Positions 36,095 through 47,257 of a stretch of 64,000 nt of DNA are shown here, one piece after another; the stretch's first letter is position 1, and every line of letters begins with the position of its first letter. Source of the stretch: Erythroxylum novogranatense (lineage: Eukaryota > Streptophyta > Magnoliopsida > Malpighiales > Erythroxylaceae); NCBI GenBank assembly GCA_029891385.1, contig CM057232.1, positions 63,239,824 through 63,303,823 of the forward strand. The letters are read 5' to 3'. The notes beneath the pieces are model-generated. The model did not search any database. It was not told where the DNA came from and worked only from the letters and a program-made list of their open reading frames with translations. A program made the translations under genes and the position numbers.

Positions 36095-38544
36095 TTAAGA
36101 GAAAAATTGTATTTCTGAAGGAGGTTGCGTCTCATCATCGTCAAAAGTTCCAAATTCTCCAACGCTATTTAAAGATTCATAAACTACGCTTTCATCCAAA
36201 GTATTTGCATCCACTTCTTCTACTGCATTAAAATAAATTACAAATTAGTAACGTATGAAATTATTCTCAATTGTAAACTTGTAATACAGTATAATTTTAA
36301 CTTAAATATAATCAAAATAAGATATGAACTGACCATCAGTAGATGTTCTTAATTCATTTGTTGTGACGAATGCATGTTCTTCATAAATGGTCCTTTCAAG
36401 TTCATTATAATCAAGATCAGGCGAAGGTTCTTCTTCTTCGATCCAAAAATCAGTATGTTCAATACAATCAATATCAATTGGATCATACGTTCTCTTCTTA
36501 TTAAGCGATCTGAACACATAATAGAGCAATTATAAAGTCAATAACAAAAATAAAATTATTGAAATAAAAACAAAAATATAAAATACCTGTTCTTCATTCG
36601 CAGATTATAAGTAACGTAAACAAGGTCATTAAGTCTTTGATGTTCCAAACGATTACGTTTCTTTGTATGAATACGTTCAAAAACACTCCAATTACGTTCA
36701 CAACCTGATGCAGAAGCTGTTTGACTGAGTAACCTAATAGCGAGTTTTCTCAATGTTGGAGCACTGTCACCGAATAATCTCCACCACTCATCTGCATTTT
36801 AAATTAATAGTTATGATAAAATATATATTAATGAATTAAAATTTAAAAGTATAAAACTTACCGGCTGCATTTTTTCAAAGATCGCCTTCTTCACGATGAT
36901 CTAGCAAAACTCTCTAAACCTTCACGATATATCTTAATTTCATTTATCGCCAGGATTGCTCTTCACTAGAAAAAATACCTTTGCATTCAATCACATCAAA
37001 CAAACCTCCCATAATATTACTTGTACATACTTCTCCACTATAAAAGCAATAAGGATTGAGAAAATAAGCTACTAAGTGGATCCTTTGAGTAAGATGCTTA
37101 TCCCATCGTCGATCAATAATATCTATATAAGACTTGTATAATCTCTCATTCCCTTTAAAAAGATCTGTAATTGTTTTGCGAGCTCTATACATACCATCAT
37201 ATATATACCCCAAAGATGGCTTCTCATCTGAGTCAACAATCCTCAACAGCCTTATAAGCGGAGCCACAATCTTCACAATGATCAAGCAAGCATCCCAAAA
37301 TTTATTATCTAGAATAATGGCGCAAACTTCTTTTCCTTTTTCACTTTTTGATAATTTATGACTTGAAAAGTGTTTACTTGTCACCAAATTTTGAAGTTGA
37401 TGCTTATGTTGATAAATACTTTTCAAAGTAATAAATGTAGTTGCAAACCTGGTAGCAGCGGGACGCACGATCTCAACCCAATCTTCTTGCTTTCTTAACC
37501 AAGACAAAAATGTGACATGATTATACACAAAAATTGTGATCTTAGATGCGCGTGAAGCAAGACTAGAAATATGATCCATACCACCAATATCTTTTAAAAT
37601 AAGATTTATACAATGAGCAGCACATGGAGACCAATAAATATGCCCATACTTTGATTGTAATAAGTGCCCAGCTGATACATAATTAGCTGCATTATCTGTT
37701 ACAAAATGGACAACATTCTTTGGTCCAACCAACTCGACAATTTCAGAGAATAATTCAGATAAAGCATTACCACTTTTTACCATGTCAGAAGCATCAACAG
37801 ACTTGATAAAAGTTGTTCCCATATTACAATAAACCAAGAAATTAATCAAGGTTCTTTGTCTTTGATCAGTCCACCCATCTGCCATAATAGTGCATCCCGT
37901 TGATTCCCAACAAGATTTATATGTATCCACAATTAGCTGACATTCTTTTTTTAAATCTTGAAGCAAAGGCACACGCAACTCATAATAAGATGGTGCCTTA
38001 AATCCTGGGCCTATGGCTGTTGTAGCATCAATTGCTTCTTGAAAATATGGTGAATTTAAAGCATTTAAAGGAATACATGAATGATAGAACCATCTAGCCC
38101 ATGCTCTTTTACATCTCAAAACAACATCCTTATCAACCATCAAACTTTTAGACTAGGTTGAGAACCGTGAGTAGTTCTTGGAGAAAAATATGAATCTATG
38201 TCAATAGTAGCTTTTCTTTTTCCTTTATCTAATGCTTGTGGTGTTTCATCATCTCCAAAGGATATATCATGAGCTTCTTTATTTTCCTTTTTCTTTTTTA
38301 CTTGTTGCTGCAAATATTTTCCAATCATATCACGCACATCAAGTGGCACTTTTTTGCAAGGAGCAATATTACCCTTAACACCAGCAAGATGTTCTTTCAT
38401 TCTAAAAATTCCTCCCCCTTTAAATATTCGACCACAAAACATACAATTATATTGGACATTCCCATCAGATGCTTGAGAGGAAGAAAAATAATTCCATGCT
38501 GGATCGAACTTACCACGAGTAGAGGATGATTCCATATTTTCCAT
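36095..38544 (-). pseudogene. hAT transposase gene, four exons, frameshifted
   Basis: Starts at 38544 (MENMESSSTRGKFDPAWNYF) with a BED-type zinc finger (CMFCGRIFKGGG, H of MKEHLAG). Then come the DUF659/RNase H-like region (MADGWTDQRQRTLINFLVYC, HFVTDNAANY, SPCAAHCINLIL) and the hAT C-terminal dimerisation domain (SASGCERNWSVFERIHTKKR, RLNDLVYV). Introns with GT-AG ends fit at 36861-36792 and 36586-36510, and a third from about 36334 to 36223; the last exon ends VGEFGTFDDDETQ...QFFS-stop at 36095. One base appears missing in the A run near 38145 (PSLK then SLMVDKD), and a stop follows EEQSWR near 36944, so the gene is broken. Confidence 0.88.
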
Positions 38545-38825
38545 TATGATTTAACCTAAAAAATAAAAAAAATAATTGGGTATACTACTGTTAGGGCAAA
38601 AGTATGCATCTAAATATTTCTCATTATTAATTGTAATAAAGAAGACCAATAACAGCAAAATAGATACACAAAAGATCAACAGATATTACTTACTTGTTAA
38701 ACTTTGCTCCAGCAATTACTCCACTTTAAATAGCCTAACTGAAATATTGATAGTTTTCAATATTGCTACTTTAGATCAACAAATTGAATAGTTGAAAGAG
38801 TATATATAACTAAACTATCAAAGTC

Positions 38826-39047
38826 AGAAATTGATACGAAATAGAGTTCTAAATATTACAGAAATTGAAATGAAATAGAGGTTTAAATGTTACAGAAATT
38901 GATATGAAATAAAGTTCTAAATGTTACAAAAATTGATATAAAATAGAGTTCTAAATATTATAAAACTTATCACTACCATAAATTGATATAAAATAAAGTT
39001 CTAAATATTATAGAAATTAATATAAAATAGAATTCTAAATGTTATAA
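38826..39047. repeat. 34-bp AT-rich tandem repeat, about six copies, inside the hAT
   Basis: Units of the form AGAAATTGATATGAAATAGA followed by GTTCTAAATRTTAC repeat with 10-20% divergence. One unit is interrupted by an 18-base insertion near 38965. No coding potential. Confidence 0.85.
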
Positions 39048-39454
39048 ACATCTACAATACCATAGAGAAGTTAAGCTAAATTATTTTAGATAATCAATTT
39101 TGTTAACAATGGAATGCTAGTAACAAAACCGATTGTTGCAAGAATTCTAATAAAAAGTTAAAATCAGACATAAATTTATAGCATAGTGGAGAATTAATTA
39201 TTAACTAAACCTACCATGTAATTGTTTCAGATTATAAGTGTATAACTAAACTCCATCCTAACGCAACTTTAATAGTCCATTCTTAATTAAAAAACCTTTT
39301 TTTAGTTAATAGTCCATTCTTAACTAAAGTCCATTCTTAACTAAAAATTGGACTATTAGTTGGTGAGGATTAGCTTTTTGTTTAGGAAACGGTGCCCTCT
39401 CCTCAATCATTCACTGGGGTTAGGATTAAGGTTAAGGTTCGTTGGAGAAAGAAG

Positions 39455-39769
39455 ATGACGGGAAAGGAAAAGCCGAAGAAGCACACGACGAAGGAGGACG
39501 CGGCGAAGGTAGACGCGGCGACGACAAACAGAGGAGGAGGGAAGGCAGGGCAGGCTGATCGGACCGGGCAGGAAAAGGGTGGGCACGCCAAGTTGGAGTG
39601 TTCCCACTGCAAAGCGACGGCGCCGGATAGCAAAACGATGCAGATCCACCACGAAGCGAGACACCCAAAGATTCCGTTTGAAGAGGACAAGCTCGTGAAT
39701 CTCCACGCCTCTTATACCGTCGATACCTCCAAGCCTCGTCCTGGTGTGAGGGGAAGCTTTAAGAAGTGA
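39455..39769 (+). CDS. ZNF706-like small zinc-finger protein, probably captured by the hAT
   Basis: An intact 104-codon frame starting MTGKEKPKKHTTKEDAAKVD. I chose this ATG rather than the upstream one at 39392 because the basic KPKKHT start fits the family. It has a Gly/Lys-rich N-terminus and one zinc finger: C-x2-C in LECSHCKATAPDSK, then His residues in MQIHHEARHPKIP, closely like the PDPKTFKQHFESKHPKTP block of animal ZNF706. The end reads STKPRPGVRG-like, SFKK. No intron. It is the only intact non-transposon-like ORF here and lies fully within the hAT ends, on the strand opposite to transposase. Function of this family in plants is unclear; capture is an inference. Confidence 0.72.
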   Translation: MTGKEKPKKHTTKEDAAKVDAATTNRGGGKAGQADRTGQEKGGHAKLECSHCKATAPDSKTMQIHHEARHPKIPFEEDKLVNLHASYTVDTSKPRPGVRGSFKK

Positions 39770-40140
39770 AACCCAATTTCGACAATCCCACTACCGATAC
39801 TGATTTTCCTTTTTAGATTGAAGTTATCAATGTACTATGCTTGGCCACAGCACCAGGAAAATGCTCTGGATCTGGGTTGTTTAGGATCTGATCTAGTTCG
39901 TCCCGCAGATAATTTATTGACTTACCCATATCGTCTTTCTTCTCATCTTCTTGTACGTTGTTTTTTTTCATATGAGCGGATTTGATGATGTTGTGCTTGG
40001 GCATCCATGGAAGCCAAAGAGGAGAAGAAGACGAAGATACAAGTAGGAAATTAGGCCAACCACCGTCAACCGAGCTTAGACGGCGATCAGAGGAACGAAA
40101 ATGGTTTTTTTCTTAGAAACCGGTTATCAACTAACCAGTT
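39770..40140 (-). other. hAT right interior with a short antisense frame (39813-40004)
   Basis: A 63-codon minus-strand frame MPKHNIIKSAHMKKNNVQED and onward has a charged, gene-like composition (DELDQILNNPDPEHFPG) and sits downstream of a purine-rich GAAGAAGACGAAGAT (minus: CTTCTTC) leader. I do not recognise it. It could be a first transposase exon or another captured exon. Confidence 0.3.
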
Positions 40141-40403
40141 TCTAAGAAAACCGGCCGGTTCTCTGATAAACCGGCCGGTTTTGATGTTCAGGGGTTAATC
40201 ATTATAACTGAACCGGACAGCCGTCCGGTTCGGTCAAATTCTGGCCGGACCGCGCGGTCCGGTCCGGTTTTAATAACATTGTATTTTCATACATACTTTT
40301 ACACACCAAACACTTGCATCCTTCACATCTCACCTTTTATTTGACTTTGTGTGTTTGTGAGTAAATTTTGTTACAATTTTTTTCATTTGAATTATTTCTT
40401 TGC

Positions 40404-40772
40404 ATGCCCCGGAGAGCTAAACTTGTTCCTTTCTAACCTGAAATTGAGAGACACCTAAGGAAGATTAGAAAAGAGAGGAAAGAACAAGAGAGAAGTAAGA
40501 TAGTTATGGAAGAGGAGTCGAGTAAGCCAACTAGTGAGAGTGAGTTGAGAGAAAGAGTAATCATGGCTGAGAACCTAGCTTTTATACAAAATCCTAACTT
40601 TCATGCTAACCAACCTAGAAATGGTAATAATAGAGGAAATGGGGAGCGTGAGAGAGTAGGAGAAAATAATAGGAATCAGAGATGGAGAACTATTAGGGAA
40701 ACAACAACTTCTGATGTGAATTTTGACCCATTTACTGCTTCTTGTCCTAATTTTGATGTTAATTTTGATGAT
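40404..40772 (+). pseudogene. Athila-like gag, N-terminal part
   Basis: Starts MPRRAKLVPF-stop-PEIERHLRKIRKERKEQERS. The pattern (basic Met-Pro start, PEIER, Arg/Lys-rich helix) is that of Athila gag; the stop replaces an Asp or Tyr codon. The frame goes on through EEESSKPTSESELRE and an Asn/Arg/Gly-rich stretch to FDVNFDD. At about 40772 it fuses to copia gag. The rest of the Athila element is absent from the window. Confidence 0.7.
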
Positions 40773-40775
40773 AGA

Positions 40776-42202
40776 GAATGGACCATACACACCAATAGAT
40801 GTAGATGGTAATCTTATTCCACGGATCAGATGGACGGCTGACCAAAAGGCAAGAATTCAGCTAAACTCTAAGGCAAAATTCTTCTTGACGTGTGCCCTAA
40901 GTAGGAGTGAATATGACAAAGTTCACGAATGCGACACTATGAAGGAGATGTGGGACACATTGTCCATAACTCATGAAGGCACAAGCCAAGTCAAAGAATC
41001 CAAGATAAGCATTCTTGTGCACCAATATGAGCTTTTCAAGATGAAGGAAGAAGAATCTATTGATCAAATGTTTGGAAGATTTCAAACAATTGTCAATGGA
41101 TTGAAAGCCCTTGGAAGAACGTACAATACCCAAGATCATGTTCGAAAGATCTTAAGAAGTCTTCCGAAGAGATGGAGACCAAAGGTTACGGCGGTACAGG
41201 AAGCGAAGGATTTAAGCATGTTAAAGCTTGACGAGTTGCTTGGATCACTGAAGATTCATGAAGTAGAGCTCGATGCTGAAGACAAGCCCAAACGAGACAA
41301 GCAATAGCACTGAAGGCCGGACAAAAGAATCACAAGACTTAAAGAAGGAGAAAGTCATCAAAAGCATTAAAAATAGAAGAATCAAAGAATGATGACTCAA
41401 GCGAATCTGAACAAGAGTCAAGTGATGACGATGATGAATTATCTTTCATTTCCCGGAAGATAAGACGGATGTGGAAGAAGAAGTCCAAAGGGAGTCAGCT
41501 CTTCAAGAAGAACAACAAAGATGATGGAAAAACAGAAAAGACATCCATCATATGCTACGAGTGTAATCAACCTGGACATTACAAGTTCGAATGTCCTACT
41601 CTAAAGAAGAAACCAAAGAAGAGTAGAGAAGGCAAGAAAAGCATGATGGCAACTTGGGAGGATCTAGATTCATCAGAATCATATACAAGCTCTAATACGT
41701 CAGAGCATGCAAACATTTTCCTAGTAGCCGAGAAGAAAGTGATGAGGAGGTAACTTCTGAATACGATAACTTGGATAATGCATATTCAGAACTACTAGAA
41801 GATTTGCATGCTATTCTGAAACAGTACAAACTATTGAAGAAAAAGTATGTAGAAAATATTAAACATACAGAAGAATTAGAGAGAGAAAATATCTGTCTAA
41901 AGAAACAAATAGAGGAGAAAAAGAAAGTTGTAGATCGATCTGAAGAGATTAATCAGTTGAAACTTAGAATTAAGAGTCTTTCATCTGATTTAGCTACATT
42001 CACTGAAAGTACAAAGAAAATGAATGAAATGCTAGGAAAATGTAAACATTCGAATGATAAAACCGGATTAGGGTTTACGAGTAATAAGTCTCATTATGAG
42101 AAAAAGCATTTTTCACAAAATAAAAGATATTACCAAACACGTTTTCATCAACATTATGGTAAAAAGCATCAAAAGACACATTTTGTGCATTTTACTAACT
42201 AG
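40776..42202 (+). pseudogene. SIRE-like gag with zinc knuckle and coiled coil
   Basis: ENGPYTPIDVDGNLIPRIRW and KAKFFLTCALSRSEYDKVHE lead into the UBN2-type gag core (MWDTLSITHEGTSQVKESKI, FQTIVNGLKALG). Zinc knuckle CYECNQPGHYKFECP is at 41553. A Glu/Lys-rich stretch at 41771-42020 (LERENICLKKQIEEKKK) looks like the coiled coil usual after the knuckle in Sirevirus gag. Frameshifts occur near 41310-41470 and 41750. Confidence 0.83.
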
Positions 42203-43480
42203 AAAGGACCCAAGAAAGTATAGGTACCAAAGAGTAAAATAGTTTTTCCTGCAAATATCCTTCCTTGGAAGATGAGACGAGCACCGTTGGTATTTAGATA
42301 GTGGTTGCTCGCGACATATGGAGGGAAGAAGGTCTATGTTCCTAGATCTTCAGTATAAAAAGGGAGGATCGATGACTTTCGGAGACAACCAGTAGGGCAA
42401 GATAATTGGAATCGGTAAAATAGGTAAAGATTCCTTTGCGTACATAGATAATGTACTACTTGTTGATGGTCTGAAACACAGTTTGATTAGTGTCAGTCAA
42501 TTGTGTGACTCTGGTTTCATAGTCACGTTCAATCAAAATCTTTGTGAAGTTAGAAATAAAGATGAGTCTATATTCTTTTCTTCCAAGAGAAGAAATAATC
42601 TTTAAAATTTTGATTTAGAAGATTTTCAAAATCAAAATGTTTCATGTTTTCTATCTTCTGAAGAAGAAAGACTAATGTGGCATAAAAAGCTAGGTCATGT
42701 CTCTTTTAAACACATTTTGAAATTGGCAAAATATGATTTGGTAAGAGGTTTACCAAAAATGAGGTTTGACAAAGACTTTTTCTGTGAAAGTTGTTTGAAA
42801 GGGAAACAAGTTAAAACATCCTTTTCTTCTAAAAATTTTGTAACGTCTTCTAGACCTTTAGAGTTGTTACATATAGATTAATTTGGTCCAACTAGGACAA
42901 TAAGTCTTGGCGGAAAGAAATATGGACTTGTTATTATTGATGACTTTACTAGGTTTTGTTGGATATTGTTTTTGTCACATAAGGATGAATCGTTTAAGTG
43001 TTTTAAGTTCCTTTCCAGAAAGTTACAGATTGAAAAAGGAGTATCTATGGCTAGTATCAGGAGTGATCATAGTGGAGAATTTGAGAATGAGAAGTTTAGA
43101 TTATACTGTGAGGAGAATGGAATTTGCCGCAATTTCTTAACTACTTCTGAGCATAAGCTGTGAATACAGCGTGCTTTATTCAGAACATAATACTGTTGCG
43201 ACCTGTGTTGAAGAAGACTCCTTATAAGTTATGGAATGGAAGGAGACCGAACATATCTTACTTTTATCCATTCGGGTGCAAGTGCTCTATTCTGAATACA
43301 AAGGAGTTGTTGGATAAGTTCGATTCTAAGACCTATTCAGGTATATTTCTAGGGTACTCATCATCGTCTAAGGAATTTCGGGTATATAATCTTACCTCAA
43401 AGACAGTTGAGGAAACCATCCATGTCAAGTTTGATGATCGTTCTCAAACCCGTAAGGAAGATGACATGTAGAGTGAAGGT
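42203..43480 (+). pseudogene. SIRE-like protease and integrase remains
   Basis: Protease (42290-42660) is broken by several frameshifts; the WHLDSGCSRHM-type site survives only as scattered codons. GAG-pre-integrase is clear at 42675 (MWHKKLGHVSFKHILKLAKY, CESCLKGKQVKTSF). The integrase core follows (GLVIIDDFTRFCWILFL, IRSDHSGEFEN), with a stop at LLHID-stop-FGPTRT. The central Glu region is deleted between TTSEHKL (43163) and the NTACFIQNIILL start (43166). Confidence 0.82.
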
Positions 43481-43672
43481 CTTTCGAAGAACTTAGATTA
43501 TATTACAGAAACTCCATCATCAGGAACTCAAGTAGACGAGGTTGAGGATATTCTAGAAACTATTGGATTAAAAAGAGATTGGAAATATAGAAGTTCTCAT
43601 CCAGAAGAGCTAATTATCGGGGAGACCTCAGAAGGAGTTAGAACAAGGTCCAAATTTAGAAGAGAAGCTAAT

Positions 43673-45231
43673 ATGGCTTTCATTTCTGAAATAGAGCCTA
43701 AGAAGATTGAGGAAGCTCTTCAGGACGAAGCTTGGGTTTTAGCCATGCAAGTGGAGCTGAATCAGTTTACTAGGAATAAGGTTTGGTCCTTAGTACCAAA
43801 ACCCTCGAAGAAATCTATTATCGGAACCAGATGGGTTTTTAAGAATAAGCTAGACGAATCAGGCAGAGTGAGTCGGAATAAAGCTAGATTAGTAGCGCAA
43901 GGCTATAATCAGCAAAAAGGAATATACTAAAATGAGACATATGCTCCAATAGCAAGACCTGAAGCTATCAGGATATTGCTGGCATATGCTGTTTGTCACG
44001 ATATAAAGTTGTTTCAGATGGATGTGAAGAGCACTTTTCTGAATGATTTTATAGACGAAGAGGTGTATGTTAAGCAACCTCCTGGCTTTGAGTATGTTAA
44101 GAATCCATATCATGTTTATAGACTTCATAAAGCACTATACGGCCTGAAGCAAGCTTCTAGAGCTTAGTATGATCGTCTGAGCACTTTTCTCTTGGACGGT
44201 GGGTTTAATAGAGGTCAAGTTGATAAGACACTTTTCAGAAAGGATTACGAGAATGAGTTCATTTTGGTACAAATCTACGTTGATGATATTATATTTGGTG
44301 CTACTTCAAAGAAGCTATGTATGAATTTTGAGAGTCTGATGAAAAATGAGTTTGAGATGAGTATGATGGGTGAGTCAAAGTTCTTCCTTGGGTTGCAAGT
44401 TAAGCAAACCGAAGAGAAAATTTTTATCCATAAAAAAAATATGTGAAAGAGTTGTTGTGTAAATTTGATATGCATAACGTAAAGCCTATGGCTACTCCGA
44501 TGCACCCTTCGAACCTTTTGTATAAAGATGAACTTGGTAAGGAGGTGGATCAAACCTCAGATAGAGAGATGATCTACGCTTTCTCAGATCTTACAAAGAA
44601 GCGCACTGATATTCTGATCAGTGTATGCTTGTGTGCAAGGTTTCAGGCTGATCCTAGAGAGTCTCGTTTTATTGCTATTAAAAGGATTATGAGATATCTC
44701 GCAGGTACTACTGATGTGTGCTTAATATTTGAGAAAGGTAAAGATTTCAGGTTAATCGGATATTGCGATGCGAACTATGTCAGAGATAGGATTGAAAGGA
44801 AGAGCACTAGTGGAGTATGTCACTTTCTTGGCGCGAACCTAGTTTCCTGGTCAAGCAAAAGACAAAGCTTGATTACTCTATCAACTGTCGAAGCCGAGTA
44901 CATGTCTGCCGCAAGCTGTTGCTCACAAACATTGTGGATTAAATATCAACTGGAAGATTATTCAGTTCGAGAATAGGAGATCCCAATCTATTGTGACAAC
45001 ACCAGCGAAATTAATTTATCAAAGAATCCGATACAGCATTCGAGAGTAAAGCATATCGAAGTTAGACACCATTTCTTGAGAAACTACGTTCAGAGGAAGG
45101 TGGTGCAACTACAGTTCATTGAAACAGAGTATCAATGGGCAGATATCTTCACTAAACCATTGAGTGAAGATTGGTTTAAAGAAATTAGACGGAACCTTAA
45201 CATGGTTATGTTAAATGACCAGTCAGGCTAG
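43673..45231 (+). pseudogene. SIRE-like RT and RNase H
   Basis: RT: EPKKIEEALQDEAWVLAMQ, TRWVFKNKLDESG, FQMDVKSTFLN, VQIYVDDIIFGAT. RNase H: KRIMRYLAGTTD, YCDANYVRDRIERKSTSG, STVEAEYMSAASCC, then SRVKHIEVRHHFLRNYVQ and a DIFTKPL-type end. Stops at 43928 (KGIY-stop-NETYAPI), 44165 and about 44974, and one frameshift near 44445. Catalytic YVDD and the RNase H acidic residues are present in the broken frames, so decay is modest. Confidence 0.87.
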
Positions 45232-45494
45232 AAGATCGTCAAAGTTAACGGCGTCAGAAGCAGTGGTTTACAGCTGGTAACTTCTCTCACAAGGAAGTTT
45301 TGGAGGGAAAAGTTTGATAGCCTTGAGGATCCCAACGATTCTAGAACCCATCGGATAAGACCCTTCGAGTAGTCTGAAACTATAATCATTTCGATTACTC
45401 TCAAACCCAGACATTTCATCTCTCTCTCTAAAACTCTCGCAAACAACTTTACCTTTGAAGAACACCTTACTAGAAGCAATTACCTTCAGAATCA

Positions 45495-47257
45495 ATGGAG
45501 CCAGCTATGATTTACGGAAGATATGTGGACTTCGAATCTCTGAGGAGTGACGGCATGGATGTTGAGCTAGAGATTGTAGACGCTGGATGGATAAATTTCT
45601 TCCAGATGCGGGAATTGGTATACACTGAAGAAGTATATGACCTTTGGAAGAATGTACAACTGGTGGACAACACTATTGTCTCCACAGTAGATAGAATATC
45701 TATTGTTGTGACGAAGGGGATAGTAGAGAAGGTAACTGAGTGCACATCGGTTGGAGAAATTTTGTCAACCAAAGCCAAATGGATGACAACAGTGTTTATG
45801 AAGGAAGAAGATGTCAGTAAACAGCTATATGGAGTGAATGACCCATCAGAAAGGAAGACCTCGAGTCTGGTCCCGAAGGCTAGGGTTCTTCATGCGATTT
45901 TGTTTAACTGCATCTTACCTAGAACAGGGTCAAGGCATTTAGTGACTACCTTGGATTAGCAGTGTCTGTTTTACTTGTTAAATCGTCGTCCCATAGATCT
46001 ACCATATCTAATCTTTCATTATATGGTTAAGGGGATGAAGGATACAAACAGCTATCCTTACGACATGTTTCTTACGAGGATTTTTAGGGAATTCGGAGTC
46101 CTTCTTCATAGAGGATACAGAAGGACGCTATCTATCAAGAGTTCTATTATCTCAGATACGGTAAGAAGAATGGGCTTGAAGACTGTGGTGAAAGAAGAAG
46201 CAGTTTCTATGAAGAAAGCTAGAACTGAGGGGGAGCGGTTATTGAAGAAGTCTCCCGCTAGAAGTTATAAACCTCAAGAAAGTCTGAGTATGCCCATAGA
46301 AGAACAGAAGAAGGTGCGTTGAAAAGAAAAGGAGAGAATCTTCTGGGAGAAATCTCTAAGAAGGCAAAGAGATCACCGAGGATTCGGACTCTGAGACAAC
46401 AAGAAGAGAAGAAAGCCAGAGAATAGAGTCAGGAAGAAGTCTCGAAATCTCGCGCACCAAAGGCAACCAGATCTCTAGTCTCTAGCCTACAAGAAGACTC
46501 AGCCAAACAGGCTAAGGAGACTGAGAAGAAGAGGAAATCAGAGTCTGATAAGTGGAAATCTCAAGTTCAGAAAACTCCGAGACTGACTGAGGCACTGGAG
46601 AAGACTAAGGAGGTTAGTCGAAAGAAGAGTATGAGTACTGCTATGGAAGTTAGTCAAATGAAGGATACAATTGATGTTGCTCAAAAGGAAAAGGTTAGCA
46701 TAGTTGAGTTCATTCCCGTTATTGCTCAACAGGTGGAACCAGCGGATCTTAGCCTGGTTCAATATACTCCTATGGATGTTCAAACAGAGGCAACAGAAGA
46801 TTTAAGCTTGGTACAAGTACCACAGGAAGAATCTGAAGAACCTAGTATGATGGTACACAACTATTCTGATTTTTTGAAGAAAGACAAGTTGGAGATCAGA
46901 CTGGTTGAATATGTGACCAAGAGGAGTACCGCAATCGCCATCTGTGCAGAACCAAGAAGGAAGGTGAAGGCTGTCCTACAACCCATCTTGATAAATAGTG
47001 ATACATGGCACTTACTGAGTGAAGATGGAAAGCATTTTTATGAAGCTTTAAGGGATGCTGCTACAAAGCTATACCCTTCAAAAATGTCCAGCCAACCTCT
47101 TACTATTTATCCAATCACGGAGAACACAGTGATAAAGGTTGTATCGGATATTCAGCCTAGATATCCTTTAGATTTGAGTAAAGGGAAGATGATGCTATAT
47201 CCTGAAGGAATCAGTGATGATCTGTCTGCAGATCAGATTAAGGAAGAAGTGCGATGA
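45495..47257 (+). pseudogene. Extra ORF downstream of pol (SIRE ORF3, transposon-associated domain)
   Basis: ATG at 45495 opens MEPAMIYGRYVDFESLRSDG. The stretch VLHAILFNCILPRTGSRHLV, then after a single in-frame TAG (45957) NRRPIDLPYLIFHYMVKGM and PYDMFLTRIFREFG, resembles a domain common in plant retrotransposon third ORFs (often called putative plant transposon protein). A Lys/Glu/Ser-rich tail follows, shifts frame near 46325-46630, and ends at 47257 (SDDLSADQIKEEVR). The element-level location is where SIRE-type elements carry an envelope-like ORF, but I see no signal peptide or membrane segment. Confidence 0.6.

Larger units (their letters stand above)
35859..40281 (-). mobile_element. 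Complete hAT-superfamily DNA transposon, 4.4 kb
   Basis: Terminal inverted repeats CAATGTTTTAAAAACCG (35859 on) and CAATGTTATTAAAACCGG (read inward from 40281), flanked by perfect 8-bp duplications tattttca (35851-35858 and 40282-40289). Eight-base duplications and CA-TG ends are hallmarks of hAT. Subterminal regions are full of CCGGTTC and CCGGCCGGTT repeats. Interior: a decayed transposase gene on the minus strand (36095-38544), a 34-bp tandem repeat (38826-39047) and a small intact ORF on the plus strand (39455-39769). With transposase broken it could move only if another hAT supplied the enzyme; ends look intact. Confidence 0.95.

Noticed and set aside
36019..36231. Plus-strand 70-codon frame
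   Set aside because: It is antisense to the last exon of the hAT transposase.
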